Assembly (NCBI GenBank): GCA_030427245.1
Contig: JAUHXA010000008.1
Location: 62,001-126,000 of the forward strand
Reading direction: 5' to 3'
Length of the DNA stretch: 64,000 bases
From: Bacteroidia bacterium
GTDB taxonomy: Bacteria > Bacteroidota > Bacteroidia > Chitinophagales > UBA2359
Below, in pieces: positions 27,048 through 36,620 of this stretch; position 1 is the first letter of the stretch, and each line of letters begins with the position of its first letter. Position numbers and translations under genes: made by a program. A model generated the notes under the pieces. The model was not told the origin of the DNA, did not search any database, and worked only from the letters and a program-made list of their open reading frames with translations.

Positions 27048-27237
27048 TCCCAAATTTCTGGGGCAAGCTATTTTCCTAAACTCTTGGGAAAACTCTTGTT
27101 AAATTGCTTTAAGCAATGATTGGGAATGGTCTATCAATATAGGAAGTGTAACAATTTGCTTTATTCAAAGGATGAATGAAGGTAGGGAAGGTATAGGTAT
27201 TTAATTGTAAAAAATAAATTGTTAAATATTGAAACGT

Positions 27238-28806
27238 ATGAAATACAATTTTCGACTTTTTTTGAAATGGCAATTTTTAGGATTGCTGATTTGCTTGATA
27301 GCGAGCGAAGAAGTTTTCGCTTTTGTGGTGGATGCAGGGGAGGATAGAGTAGTTTGTATGGGAGGGAGTACGACTCTTGGAGGAAATCCAACTGCTCAAA
27401 ATCCCGATAATTCCAATATGACCTTTACTTATTCGTGGCAACCTACTGGTGATTTGAGCTGTTCAGACTGTCCTAATCCCGTTTTGTCAAATATCAATGA
27501 ATCAATGGATTACACCATAACAGTTGTTGATGAAGGAGGTTTTACTTGCACCGAGACTGTTCGAGTTGAAGCAACATCGGTTAGTGCCTTGGAAGTAAAT
27601 TTTTCGGGGGAACACAACCATACAATTGTCAAAGATGATGGCGAGGTGGAATACACTGCACCGCATTGGAGAGACAATTCGATACCTTTGGACGGAGATG
27701 CAGATGATATTCCTACAGACATCAAACATCCGATTTGCTATGAAAGTGGTAAAAGTTTGGTGGTTTCTGCAAAGTTTAAGGTTCACGAATTGACTGTTCC
27801 TTTTACGGCTAGAGTGCGAGCTGCCTGTTCGGATGGCATACATCTACCTATCAAAACTGCTGTCTATAACCTTGCTACCCAAACAATTGATTTGTCGAAT
27901 GTTGTTTCAACTCCTTTGGCTTCGAGTAAAGTGAATTATTACAATCCTTTTGAAATCCAATGGGAAATTTCTTTTGATGGTGGAAGCACTTGGTGTTCGG
28001 CAGGGGTGACTAAAAATCCCTTGTATGTGACTTTAGGGAAGCCGATACAGCCTTATACGCCTCCTACAATCCCTGGAGAAACCGCTTTTGAGGAAGTCAA
28101 GTTGTTTCATACCTTGGTACATCATGGATGTACAAATGCAAAAGATGTGACAAGTCTAACACAGGTATTGAACAATGTTTGGCAAGACTTTACGGATAGA
28201 GAGGTTCGTAGAGTAGATGGTACTCAAATGACTTATTATGCCAATTATCAATGTACGAGTACAACGACCAATACAATTTTAGAAACTGGGGATGGACAAT
28301 GTGGTTCTTGGTCTCGACTATTTTTAGATATATTAAAGGCACAAGGAATTGACTATCAGAATGAGTATATTATCATAGGAGTTGACCCTAACGTAACAAA
28401 TGGATCAAGAATTTTATTTATTAAAGAATGGATTTTTAATGCAAATGGAGGTACGAGTGGAGATAGCAATCTCCCCTTTTTAAATACTTTTTTAGGAGGA
28501 GATCCTCCTATCTCTAATAACACTTATAATTGGACTTATGCCGAAGTAAATGATATGGAAGGTGAGTCTGGACAAGGAACTCCAAATCCTGCATCTATAT
28601 TTGGAAATCATCAGATTGTACTGATAAATGGAACTTATTATGATCCTTCTTATGGACAAAATTATAGTAGTTTATTAGACTTTGATGTGATTGCTATTGA
28701 TGCTTTTGTACAATTAGTTATTATGGGCAACGAAAAATCATATTTGATTAAGAAAAATGAAAGCACTACTGGTCAAAATGTATTTGAAAATAAATATAAT
28801 TATTAG
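27238..28806 (+). CDS. Secreted protein with PKD-like domain and transglutaminase-like domain
   Basis: A 522-residue exported protein. A signal peptide (residues about 1-29, ending VFAF) precedes a PKD/Ig-like domain (about 30-115: VDAGED, YSWQP, LSCSDCPNPV, YTITVVD). The same domain opens the product of 29709-31493, at roughly 45% identity by eye. After a middle region of about 200 residues comes a segment like a transglutaminase/cysteine-protease core: Cys355 in DGQCGSWSRLF, His458 in FGNHQIVL and Asp469 in YYDPSYG, in the right order and with plausible spacing. Cross-linking or proteolysis of surface proteins is inferred. ATG 27238 is preferred over a TTG at 27229. No T9SS sorting domain was seen at the C-terminus. 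A lipoprotein gene follows after 17 bp. Confidence 0.75.
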   Translation: MKYNFRLFLKWQFLGLLICLIASEEVFAFVVDAGEDRVVCMGGSTTLGGNPTAQNPDNSNMTFTYSWQPTGDLSCSDCPNPVLSNINESMDYTITVVDEGGFTCTETVRVEATSVSALEVNFSGEHNHTIVKDDGEVEYTAPHWRDNSIPLDGDADDIPTDIKHPICYESGKSLVVSAKFKVHELTVPFTARVRAACSDGIHLPIKTAVYNLATQTIDLSNVVSTPLASSKVNYYNPFEIQWEISFDGGSTWCSAGVTKNPLYVTLGKPIQPYTPPTIPGETAFEEVKLFHTLVHHGCTNAKDVTSLTQVLNNVWQDFTDREVRRVDGTQMTYYANYQCTSTTTNTILETGDGQCGSWSRLFLDILKAQGIDYQNEYIIIGVDPNVTNGSRILFIKEWIFNANGGTSGDSNLPFLNTFLGGDPPISNNTYNWTYAEVNDMEGESGQGTPNPASIFGNHQIVLINGTYYDPSYGQNYSSLLDFDVIAIDAFVQLVIMGNEKSYLIKKNESTTGQNVFENKYNY

Positions 28807-28823
28807 TATAAAATAAATTCAAA

Positions 28824-29672
28824 ATGAAAAAAATCTCAATAATTCTATTTTTGTTATCCTTCTATATTTTTAGTTGTGGTCAGGTTGTAGTAAATGAAAT
28901 TTCATTTGCTTATAAAAATCAATTGTATAGTGTTAATATAAAAGATGAATATGAAGGCTTTGTAGAACAGAAGGATTTGCTTAACAAAAGGTATCAAAGC
29001 CGTATGTTCAATGTGCCTTTTTATATAGCTCCTGATTATTTAAATAATAGGCTAGTTTGGGATGTTTTTGATGGTCATATATATGGTGTAACAATCATAA
29101 ATTCTAAAATACAACCTTTTGTAGGACTTAAGTACATTACAAAAACTCCTTTAAAAGAACTAAATAATATAAAACCAATAAATAGTAATTTTTTAAAATA
29201 TTTACCTAAGCAAGAATACATATTTTCTGCAAGTATTCCTCTATTTAACATTTCTATTTCAAATTTTCAAAGTAAGAATTACTTTTTCGACATTTCTGTT
29301 TCAGCAGAAGATAGTTTATTGCTATTTGTTCAATATGACTATCAGCTGCACTTATCTTCTTACAATGGCAAAACTTGGACTGATATCGCCTGCTACGATA
29401 CCGAATTCAACGACATCTTCAATGCCATTCAACTGAATGGAAAAGTGTATATCATCGACAACAATGGAATCACCTACTTTTTAGAAAATGACAAATTGGT
29501 CAAACAAAAAACCAAACAATTGAAGAATCGGGCGGAGAATGTATTGGTGATAGACAAAGACGAACAGAGCTTGTCTTATATCTCTAAAAACAATTTACAA
29601 CAAAAAAGCGGACGGCAACTAAAGGCTTTGATAGAACGGAATCGGGTGATATTACCTCCTAATAAAAACTAA
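28824..29672 (+). CDS. Predicted lipoprotein, unknown function
   Basis: A 282-residue protein not recognised as any family. The leader (residues 1-17) ends in FSCG, a good lipobox, so an outer-membrane lipoprotein is likely. The C-terminal half (from about residue 170) alternates short strands with motifs like SYNGKTWTDIACYDTEF and KVYIIDNNGITYFLENDK, suggestive of propeller-like repeats. The first half is distinctly AT-rich, whereas the last 110 codons look like the genome average, so the gene may be mosaic. It lies 17 bp after the transglutaminase-like gene, so co-transcription is likely, perhaps as its surface partner. Confidence 0.65.
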   Translation: MKKISIILFLLSFYIFSCGQVVVNEISFAYKNQLYSVNIKDEYEGFVEQKDLLNKRYQSRMFNVPFYIAPDYLNNRLVWDVFDGHIYGVTIINSKIQPFVGLKYITKTPLKELNNIKPINSNFLKYLPKQEYIFSASIPLFNISISNFQSKNYFFDISVSAEDSLLLFVQYDYQLHLSSYNGKTWTDIACYDTEFNDIFNAIQLNGKVYIIDNNGITYFLENDKLVKQKTKQLKNRAENVLVIDKDEQSLSYISKNNLQQKSGRQLKALIERNRVILPPNKN

Positions 29673-29708
29673 ATCACCTATTTTTTAACTGTTAAAATTC
29701 AATAAACT

Positions 29709-31493
29709 ATGACCTTAAACTTATTTTTTGACAAAAGAGTCTTGGTGACTTTACTGCTCTTTTATTGGGGAATTTCCCTAAATGCTTTTAATGTAGATGC
29801 AGGGGAAGACCAAATTATCTGCAATGGCAATGTGGCGAGTATGGAGATTGGAGGAAGTCCTACTGCTTCGGGGAGTAGCGCACCTACTTATGTTTATTCA
29901 TGGAATCATGAAGAAACTTTGAGTTGTTCGGACTGCCCTAACCCTATAGCAAGCCCTACGGAAACAACTATTTATACTGTCACAGTGACAGATGGAGGTG
30001 GTTTTGTATGTACGGATGAAGTGGAAGTGGCTGTATTAACCATGGTTGTGCATCCTCAAAATAGTGATTTTGTAAGTGGTAAAGAAGGAAGGGTATTGAT
30101 TTCTACCTTTCAAGATGCCTCTTATTATACTGTTACTCCTTCTGCTATTGGTAATTTACCTGCACAACATGAAGGACTTGAAGTACCTTACTCTCCTCCC
30201 CTTAGTGACGGCAAATGCAATCGGGTAAAAATTACAGCACATCTAAACCCTGGAGCAATTAACAAGACAGTGTATTTTAGGTTGGTTTATCCAGATCCTG
30301 ACGACCCTTCTCCCTATGAAAAAGCAGGAACGTCAAATTTACCAGATTTAAATGGCGGAGATAATAAAGATACTAATATTAAACACGGACAACTAAATGG
30401 CAACGGTTCAATTGGAGCGGTAGTGACTGCAACTACTAGCCTTCATACAATTAACGGAAATCCAGTAGCAGCAGCAGAGGTAGAACTTACGATTACTGAT
30501 ACAAACGCAGGAGATAATTATCAAGTAGAAGCGGCTTTAGATCCAACTTTTAGTACCTGTTTTGGCAAAACAGCTATTTTGACAGCTTGGAAACGAGCGT
30601 ATGTGAGATTAGGAGGGATGATACCTAATAGTACTGCCTTATCAATGGCTTTTTCACATGACTCAAATAGCTCTGATGATTTTGTTTTTGTACAGGATAT
30701 TAGTGTTCTTAATATAGGAGATGACATAGATATTTTCTTTCCTGACCCTGCTAATAATTATACCATAAATAGTATTTCAAGAAAGATTATCGACATTCAA
30801 GCAAATAGGATTACGGTAGCGGATATTCCCCATAGTATTCCTTTACTTGGCGGTGTAAAAATTGCAGGAAGTACAGGTATCTATATGCCAATAAATTTCA
30901 ATACAGTTAATACCAATGGTTTAGAAGAAGCTTATGGGCAAAATACAAATGGAAGTGACGGAGGGTGTTTTATAGAATTTAAACTATCAAGTAAGCCCAT
31001 TTTTCATACTCCTAAAGTAGAATATTTAATAAATGATGCAGCTCGAGCACAGTATATGGGGGTATGGCGTGATGCAACCCCACATGATAAAGATAATGAA
31101 TTTTTAGTTATATCTGCATATAATTCAGAAATTAGTGGTCAAAAAAACTTGGGTGGAAGTGTGACGCTTCTTAATAACACTATTATTTTTCAAGATGCAA
31201 TTATACACACTCAAAACAATTTTAGTTTTAATTCCCCAACACATTACATAAATGCTTTGTCTGAAATAATTGCCCATGAATTTGGACATCATTTTGGTGT
31301 TGTTCCGAGTAGTTATTCTTATGTAGATCAACCACCAAATACTACTACTTATGTTGATAAGAATCATGAAGGAAATGATTATGGTATTATGACTTATGTT
31401 ATAGGAACTGCAACATCTCAGCTATTTAACGTTAAAACAGAGTTTAAGTTATCAACTATTACTCATATTAGAAAAGAAGTTGATCCTCAATAA
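29709..31493 (+). CDS. Secreted PKD-like domain protein with HExxH metallopeptidase motif
   Basis: A 594-residue exported protein: a signal peptide (about residues 1-25), then the same PKD-like domain as in the gene at 27238 (VDAGEDQIICNG, YSWNHEETLSCSDCPNP). A long strand-rich middle follows, then a zinc-peptidase core near the C-terminus. HEFGHHFG starts at residue 523, preceded by a helix (NALSEIIA), and a possible Met-turn (YGIMTYV) lies about 40 residues later, in the metzincin order. The usual third His of HExxHxxGxxH is not at the expected position (VVP follows), so the third ligand is unclear. It sits 36 bp after the first lipoprotein and 12 bp before the second. The role is unknown; processing of surface proteins is a guess. 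Confidence 0.72.
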   Translation: MTLNLFFDKRVLVTLLLFYWGISLNAFNVDAGEDQIICNGNVASMEIGGSPTASGSSAPTYVYSWNHEETLSCSDCPNPIASPTETTIYTVTVTDGGGFVCTDEVEVAVLTMVVHPQNSDFVSGKEGRVLISTFQDASYYTVTPSAIGNLPAQHEGLEVPYSPPLSDGKCNRVKITAHLNPGAINKTVYFRLVYPDPDDPSPYEKAGTSNLPDLNGGDNKDTNIKHGQLNGNGSIGAVVTATTSLHTINGNPVAAAEVELTITDTNAGDNYQVEAALDPTFSTCFGKTAILTAWKRAYVRLGGMIPNSTALSMAFSHDSNSSDDFVFVQDISVLNIGDDIDIFFPDPANNYTINSISRKIIDIQANRITVADIPHSIPLLGGVKIAGSTGIYMPINFNTVNTNGLEEAYGQNTNGSDGGCFIEFKLSSKPIFHTPKVEYLINDAARAQYMGVWRDATPHDKDNEFLVISAYNSEISGQKNLGGSVTLLNNTIIFQDAIIHTQNNFSFNSPTHYINALSEIIAHEFGHHFGVVPSSYSYVDQPPNTTTYVDKNHEGNDYGIMTYVIGTATSQLFNVKTEFKLSTITHIRKEVDPQ

Positions 31494-31505
31494 AAATAAA
31501 AAAAA

Positions 31506-32162
31506 ATGAAATTCAAAATAATATATTTTAAGGCAATAATTTTACTATTTATAATAAGTGCTTGTATAACACAAAAACCTTCAAAGGAATTGTTAGCAGA
31601 AGATAAAACAACCTCTCAAAATGATACTACTTTTAAAGGTCTCAAAATAAAACATAATCTGAATTGTTATACAGAAAATGAAGATTTTATAATTAGTATA
31701 AATAGGATAGATTCCAATCAACTTGCATTAAGGGTATCTTGCAAAAATAAAAGTGCAATTTTCACTTATCCTTTTGATCTTTACCATGAAAATAATACAA
31801 TCAAAATTATTAACCCGAAGCAACAAGAGAGATTTCTATATTCTTTTCTTCTTGACGGTTATACAGGATTCACCCCTGCTAGGCATAGTAAAAAGTTAAA
31901 AGAGAAAGAGTCGATTGAAGAAAATTATAACTTTAGAGAACATCATTTCAATATATTAGAAGGAGGTATAGATTATGAAAATATGGGACTAGAGGATGAA
32001 AATAAAAAAATAAATTTCTTTGAGCCAGATGGAATTTATCAATTGATATGGATAGTGAAATATAAGGTAGGAGATAAGGAAAAGGAAATTCAAACTCCTC
32101 CTTTTAATTATTATTATTCACTTGTTCCTATACCGCTTTTTTCCCCCACAGATACTCAATAA
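31506..32162 (+). CDS. Predicted lipoprotein, unknown function
   Basis: A 218-residue predicted lipoprotein with a hydrophobic leader and lipobox (ISAC, Cys about residue 19). The remainder is rich in Lys, Asn and Ile, in line with the high AT content of the DNA, and has no motif I recognise. It follows the metallopeptidase gene by 12 bp. This repeats the arrangement of the previous pair (exported enzyme-like protein, then lipoprotein). The adhesin gene starts 77 bp later. Confidence 0.6.
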   Translation: MKFKIIYFKAIILLFIISACITQKPSKELLAEDKTTSQNDTTFKGLKIKHNLNCYTENEDFIISINRIDSNQLALRVSCKNKSAIFTYPFDLYHENNTIKIINPKQQERFLYSFLLDGYTGFTPARHSKKLKEKESIEENYNFREHHFNILEGGIDYENMGLEDENKKINFFEPDGIYQLIWIVKYKVGDKEKEIQTPPFNYYYSLVPIPLFSPTDTQ

Positions 32163-32239
32163 TGCCATCTCTCAAGACTCATTAAAAGTCTTAGACAGCT
32201 TTAGGTAATCTATTTTTAAAAACTCAAAAAACAATCACA

Positions 32240-32593
32240 ATGAAAAAATATATATTCAAATACACAATTCTATTCCTTTCTTTTCCATTGCTTTTTTTAT
32301 GGACTCAGTCTGTTTTTGGTCAAAATGACCCTCCACCTGGTATAGACTTTACAACGAATACGGTTTGTAGGGGAGATTCAGATGGATTTATTGATATGGA
32401 CTTTAATGGGGGATGTCCGCCTTATACTATTTATTTAGATGATGGGAATGGTTATCAAGACCAACTTACCACCAATACTACTGATGGCATTTTCAATGAT
32501 TTAAAGTCAGGCAAATATGAAATTATTATAAAAGACAATAGTGAATGTACTCAGTACAGGACAAAACTATATTTGAAGCCAAAGACCTTATAG
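32240..32593 (+). pseudogene. 5' part of a T9SS adhesin gene, cut by an insertion element
   Basis: The frame opens with a signal peptide (about 28 residues, ending VFGQ) and one SprB-like repeat (GFIDMDFNGGCPPYTIYLDDG to SGKYEIIIKDNSECTQY). After codon Tyr106 (TAC 32555-32557) it runs into a non-coding element and stops. Removing 142 bp (the 138-bp element plus one GTAC copy) joins TQY directly to KGEC in the next piece and keeps frame. A second excision of 220 bp at 33211-33430 joins the third piece. The repaired gene (32240-36285 minus 362 bp) is exactly 1228 codons. SprB-type repeats occur in gliding-motility and surface adhesins of Bacteroidota. Confidence 0.82.
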
Positions 32594-32695
32594 GTTTAAC
32601 CTCTAAAAGTATGTACAGATTTGATAATCTGCTTAAATTACATAAACAAAAACCTATAAGGTTTGAGATTCATGCTCAATAAAACGTTTTGTCTT
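32558..32695. mobile_element. 138-bp MITE-like insertion with GTAC target duplication
   Basis: A non-coding element flanked by GTAC (32554-32557 and 32696-32699). Its ends are inverted repeats (AGGACAAAAC against GTTTTGTCTT, 9 of 10), and an inner perfect inverted repeat (ACCTTATAGGTTT at 32585-32597, AAACCTATAAGGT at 32650-32662) can form a large hairpin. Excision with one GTAC restores the adhesin frame. There is no transposase, so movement in trans is inferred. Confidence 0.8.
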
Positions 32696-33239
32696 GTACA
32701 AAGGTGAATGTAAATTATCTGGAATAGCAAATATAGGTGGTTCTTGGGTTGATGTGGGTTTTACTGGAATTACTCCTGCAATTATTGATGGGGAAAAGGG
32801 AAGCATTACAATAAGAATAACAGCTAAAGATGAACCTTACAATATAGTATGGACTGATGAAACAGGAGAAGTGATAGCTAACCAAACACTTACTGAAGCA
32901 GGAGAAACTTCCATATCTGGATTAGATCCTGGGGAATATTGTGCAGAAGTGACCAATGAAAATGGGTGTGTTAAAAAAATATGTACACCTATAGATTCCA
33001 GCCCTGGGAATTGTATTTGTTCTAACAATGAATTGTCCGATGCTTTAGAAGAAATGTATGCTACTGGAAATGGATTTACTGTTTTGGGAGCATCGGGAAT
33101 AGGTATTACAGACGCTTCTATAAGCCTCAATGAGACATTTTTGCCTTGTACTGGACCTTTCACCTATCTATGGGAAGAAGTAGGTGTTTTTGTGGAGGTT
33201 ATCAGCATATTCCTACGTTTCGGTAACTTCATTTGGTGA
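32694..33239 (+). pseudogene. Middle part of the interrupted T9SS adhesin gene
   Basis: Adhesin coding sequence between the two insertions, in frame from TAC 32697 to 33210. It encodes SprB-like repeat material (GSITIRITAKDEPYNIVWTDE, SGLDPGEYCAEVTNENGCVKK) and the start of another repeat (FLPCTGPFTYLWEE). It has no start signal of its own; the TTG at 32694 lies in the insertion end. The last 10 codons read into the second element. With both elements removed, EVISI joins FPLDIEISL downstream. Confidence 0.78.
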
Positions 33240-33427
33240 TAAAAAAAATAGTGTATAATTTTAAATATCAAGAATAAATGAGTTTAAAAATAAGATTATT
33301 CTATTTTTTAAAATTTATTCAAAAAACGTTATGTAATGAAATGGTCTTTCGATTGCGAGTTATTCAATAAAAGTCCATTTTTGTTATTGCAAAGTGCTCT
33401 GAAATGCAATATTACCGAAACGTAGGA
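33211..33427. mobile_element. 217-bp MITE-like insertion with TAT target duplication
   Basis: Perfect 16-bp terminal inverted repeats (TCCTACGTTTCGGTAA at 33211-33226 and its complement at 33412-33427) enclose AT-rich non-coding DNA. TAT flanks both sides (33208-33210 and 33428-33430). Deleting 220 bp restores the adhesin frame across the junction. Its ends are unrelated to those of the 32558 element, so it is a separate family. Confidence 0.85.
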
Positions 33428-33435
33428 TATTTCCT

Positions 33436-36285
33436 TTGGATATTGAAATAAGTCTAACACAGACTTTAGATGTGCCTGCTTCAAGTTCTTATGTGAATGG
33501 CATTACATCGGGAATCTATATATTGACAGTAACAGATGTTTGTGGTGACCAAGGGCAACTAACTGTATTTGTTCCAAATGGTATCTGTTTGGTGGATGGA
33601 AATGGTATTCCTGTGGGGGTGCAAGGAGCGGGTATTGTAGAATCTGCTTATTGTGAAGAAAATTCTGGTCATATATCCCCTTACATTCATGGTTACAACG
33701 AACCCATTACTTACCAGTGGAGCAATGGTGCAACTACTAAAAATCTTTATGATTTGGGAACAGGTAGTTACTGCCTTACTGTTACATCGGCAGATGACTG
33801 TACAGACAGTGAGTGTTTTGATATTTCTTCGGAAGGTGGCTTGCATATAGAATTGGATGCAAGAGATAATCATTGTGAGGGTTCGATTGACACAAACGGA
33901 GATGGTATTGAAGAATCTATTGAACACCTTGGATTTTTGAGGGTAGAAGTAGAAAAGAAAGGGGGAACATTTCCTGCAGGAGATATTATAATTAAGTGGA
34001 AAGATTCTGAAAATGGAAATACCGTAGCAACAGGTAATGAAATACATGATTTAGTAGAAGGAAGATATTGGGTAGAAGCAAGTATAGAAAATAGTAATTA
34101 TTGTAAGACTACCACATATTTTGATATAATTAAAACTTCACCTGAATTTCTTTATTGGACAAGTGCTTGTACTTTACCTTACGTTTGTGGTGCTGTTACT
34201 GGTCATATTGACGGCGAAAAAGATTATAAGTTTCCAAGTGGAAATTGTTCTAATGGACATGAGATTTGTATTTCATCAGGAGAAACAATCTCAGAAAATT
34301 TTACAGGAATAGAAGGAGATATAGTTGACTTGAATACAAATCCTACTGACTGTCAAGGCTTGCAACTTGAGTGTTATGTGCCAGGTCGAGCTATTCCTTA
34401 TTATGCTGATATTCCCAATAATCAAGTTATTGACTATATTGGGTGGTACACAGTAGAAGTATCTTATGATAATGATTTTATAAATGAGTTAGCAGTACAA
34501 GAGGATTATTGTTATTGGGTGCATTACTGTGAAGGGCCACAAGGGGAACCCATTTTACAGATTGATTGGGATATTGAACCGTTTGAGCACACTGGCTATC
34601 AAGATTATGTGGCTGCTGAAGATAGATGTTATGAACACTATTATTGTGAAGGACCAGCTGGTGATCGTACATATATGGGGTCTAAATTGATTCAAGTTGG
34701 AATATGTCCAGGAAAAAAAGTTCGAGACCTCCCCATCGAAATATCTTCCATCGCTTATACCAACACACTCCTCAATTACATAGGAAGCAACTCCATCTTC
34801 AACAATGCTTATTCTGTCAGCCAGTTTAACCCAAGCCTTGAACCTATATGGGAAGAATCTCTATCTGGAGCAGGAAATATTTGGGGAACAGACATCGTCA
34901 ATTTATACAATGGAAGTGTCTTGTCTGTTGGATATTTTACAGAAGACATTCGGACAGCAGATCATTGGTTGTATGCTTCGGAGGGAGCGGAAGATATTTT
35001 CTTTGTCAAACACGATGTGGAGGGGAATCGACAATGGCTCAAAACCATTGGTGGAATAGGTGCTGATAAATGCCAAAGTATTGCAGTAGATAAGCTACAA
35101 GGAGTTTGGCTTACAGGCAGTTTTACAGACGAAATGGATATTGAAAACATTCGACTTACAGGAACAGGGCAGGACACCTATTTTGCCAAATACAATGGCT
35201 TGGGTTATCTATTGTGGGCAAAAGCATTGGAGGGAACGGGAAGGAATACAGGACTTGCCATAGAAACCGACAATGAACACAATGCCTACTTATTGGGCAG
35301 CTTTCAAGACGACATTCAATTTGGCAGCAAAACTTCCCAAAACAACGACGATTATTCCGATATGTTTTTGGCGAAATACGATAAAGACGGCAACTTTATT
35401 TGGAGGAAACACGCAAGAAGCATTGCTACTCATTTTGAAAAAGCAGATATGGCTGTAGATAATGAGGGGAATATATTGATCTATGGTGCTTTTAGAAATG
35501 GATTTAGTTTTACTCCTTATTCCGAAGATGCCATCTATACTACAAGCTTCAAAGAGGATTTATTCTTGGTCAAATACAACTCCAATGGAGATTTATTGTG
35601 GACACGACAGTTGGGAAATACCGAAGATGCGATGCATTTAGGGGGAATAGAAACGGATAGATATGGGAATATTTTGGTCAATGGAGGTTTTGAAGGAAGA
35701 GCAGAGTTTGAAGGAGTCAGTTTGACGGCAGATGGTGAGAGCAGCATTTTTGTGGCGCAATACCGCAGTGACGGGCAGTTGGATTGGGTGAAAAAAGAAG
35801 GAGGAGCGAACAAAGATGCCGCTACTTGTATAGCAGTCAATCCTGTGCATGGAAATACCTACTATGCAGGGTTTCACTATGGCGATGCCCAAATTGAAGG
35901 AGAGGAGTTCACAAGTAGTCCGAATGTTCACAATGGTTTCATTGTAGAATTGGGCGGACAATCCAATCCCGCCAAAAACGAAGAAACAATTGAAGTCGTG
36001 GAAACGGTTTCCGAATCTGCCATGCTCGTTGAAAAGATTTATCCCAATCCCTTCAATAAAGTGATACAAGTCGATATTCAATCTCCTCGAAAAGAACAAA
36101 TCACTTTTGATGTGTACAATATGATGGGAGAAAAAGCCTTGTCTGAGAAACATCAACTGACAGAAGGCAAGAATACGATTTCTCTAACATTGAAGGAAAA
36201 AATGCCCAATGGAGTTTATTTATTGAAGATTATTGATGGCAAAAAGCAAGTGACTACTCATAAGATAGTGAAGACGAGTAAATAA
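33436..36285 (+). pseudogene. 3' part of the interrupted adhesin gene: SprB repeats, propeller and T9SS sorting domain
   Basis: The largest remaining piece, 949 codons, with no ATG near its 5' end; the TTG at 33436 is an internal Leu codon of the repaired gene. It encodes further SprB-like repeats (TYQWSNGATTKNLYDLGTGSYCLTVTSADDC-type), then a Cys-rich stretch with duplicated blocks (DYCYWVHYCEGPQG and DRCYEHYYCEGPAG). From about codon 470 it encodes SBBP-like propeller repeats (GNRQWLKTIGG, GNFIWRKHARS, GDLLWTRQLGN) and a type A sorting domain (KIYPNPFNK, GVYLLKI, ending KTSK). In the intact form it would be a T9SS-exported surface protein of 1227 residues. The first 1.3 kb is AT-rich; the propeller part is closer to the genome average. 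It is probably not translated now, though a downstream start cannot be excluded. Confidence 0.8.
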
Positions 36286-36304
36286 TTGAAGTATTGAGTG
36301 ATAA

Positions 36305-36346
36305 AACAAATGGGCAAGTTTCGGAATAGAAATTTGCCCATTTGTT
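36305..36346 (+). terminator. Strong hairpin after the adhesin gene
   Basis: AACAAATGGGCAA pairs with TTGCCCATTTGTT, with further pairing GTTTC/GAAAT toward the loop. It lies 20 bp after the adhesin stop and would end the island's transcript. The T-run is weak. Confidence 0.75.
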
Positions 36347-36511
36347 ATTAAAGATGGAGGTAAGAAAAATTTTTTACTGAAAAATTTAATAAATGTCATT
36401 GTAAAGTAAAATTAAATATAAAAACTCCTCCTTTCTGTTTATCAGCACCTTACTGTTAAAAAATGGCTCGATTCTTGATGATAAGATAGTCAAGCATGGC
36501 TTCCAACACTC

Positions 36512-36519
36512 TAAATTTG
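36512..36519 (+). promoter_or_regulatory. Possible -7 element (TAAATTTG) for the small secreted protein
   Basis: It matches TAnnTTTG about 100 bp before ATG 36621. Nothing else was seen in the 275 bp between the adhesin terminator and that gene. Confidence 0.4.
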
Positions 36520-36620
36520 ATACCTTTTCATAACATTTTTTGAAACACTGCCGTATAATCAATTGCAAGCACGTTACAAAAAACATTAAACATTCTGAAC
36601 AAATTAAAGTCCAACAAGCC

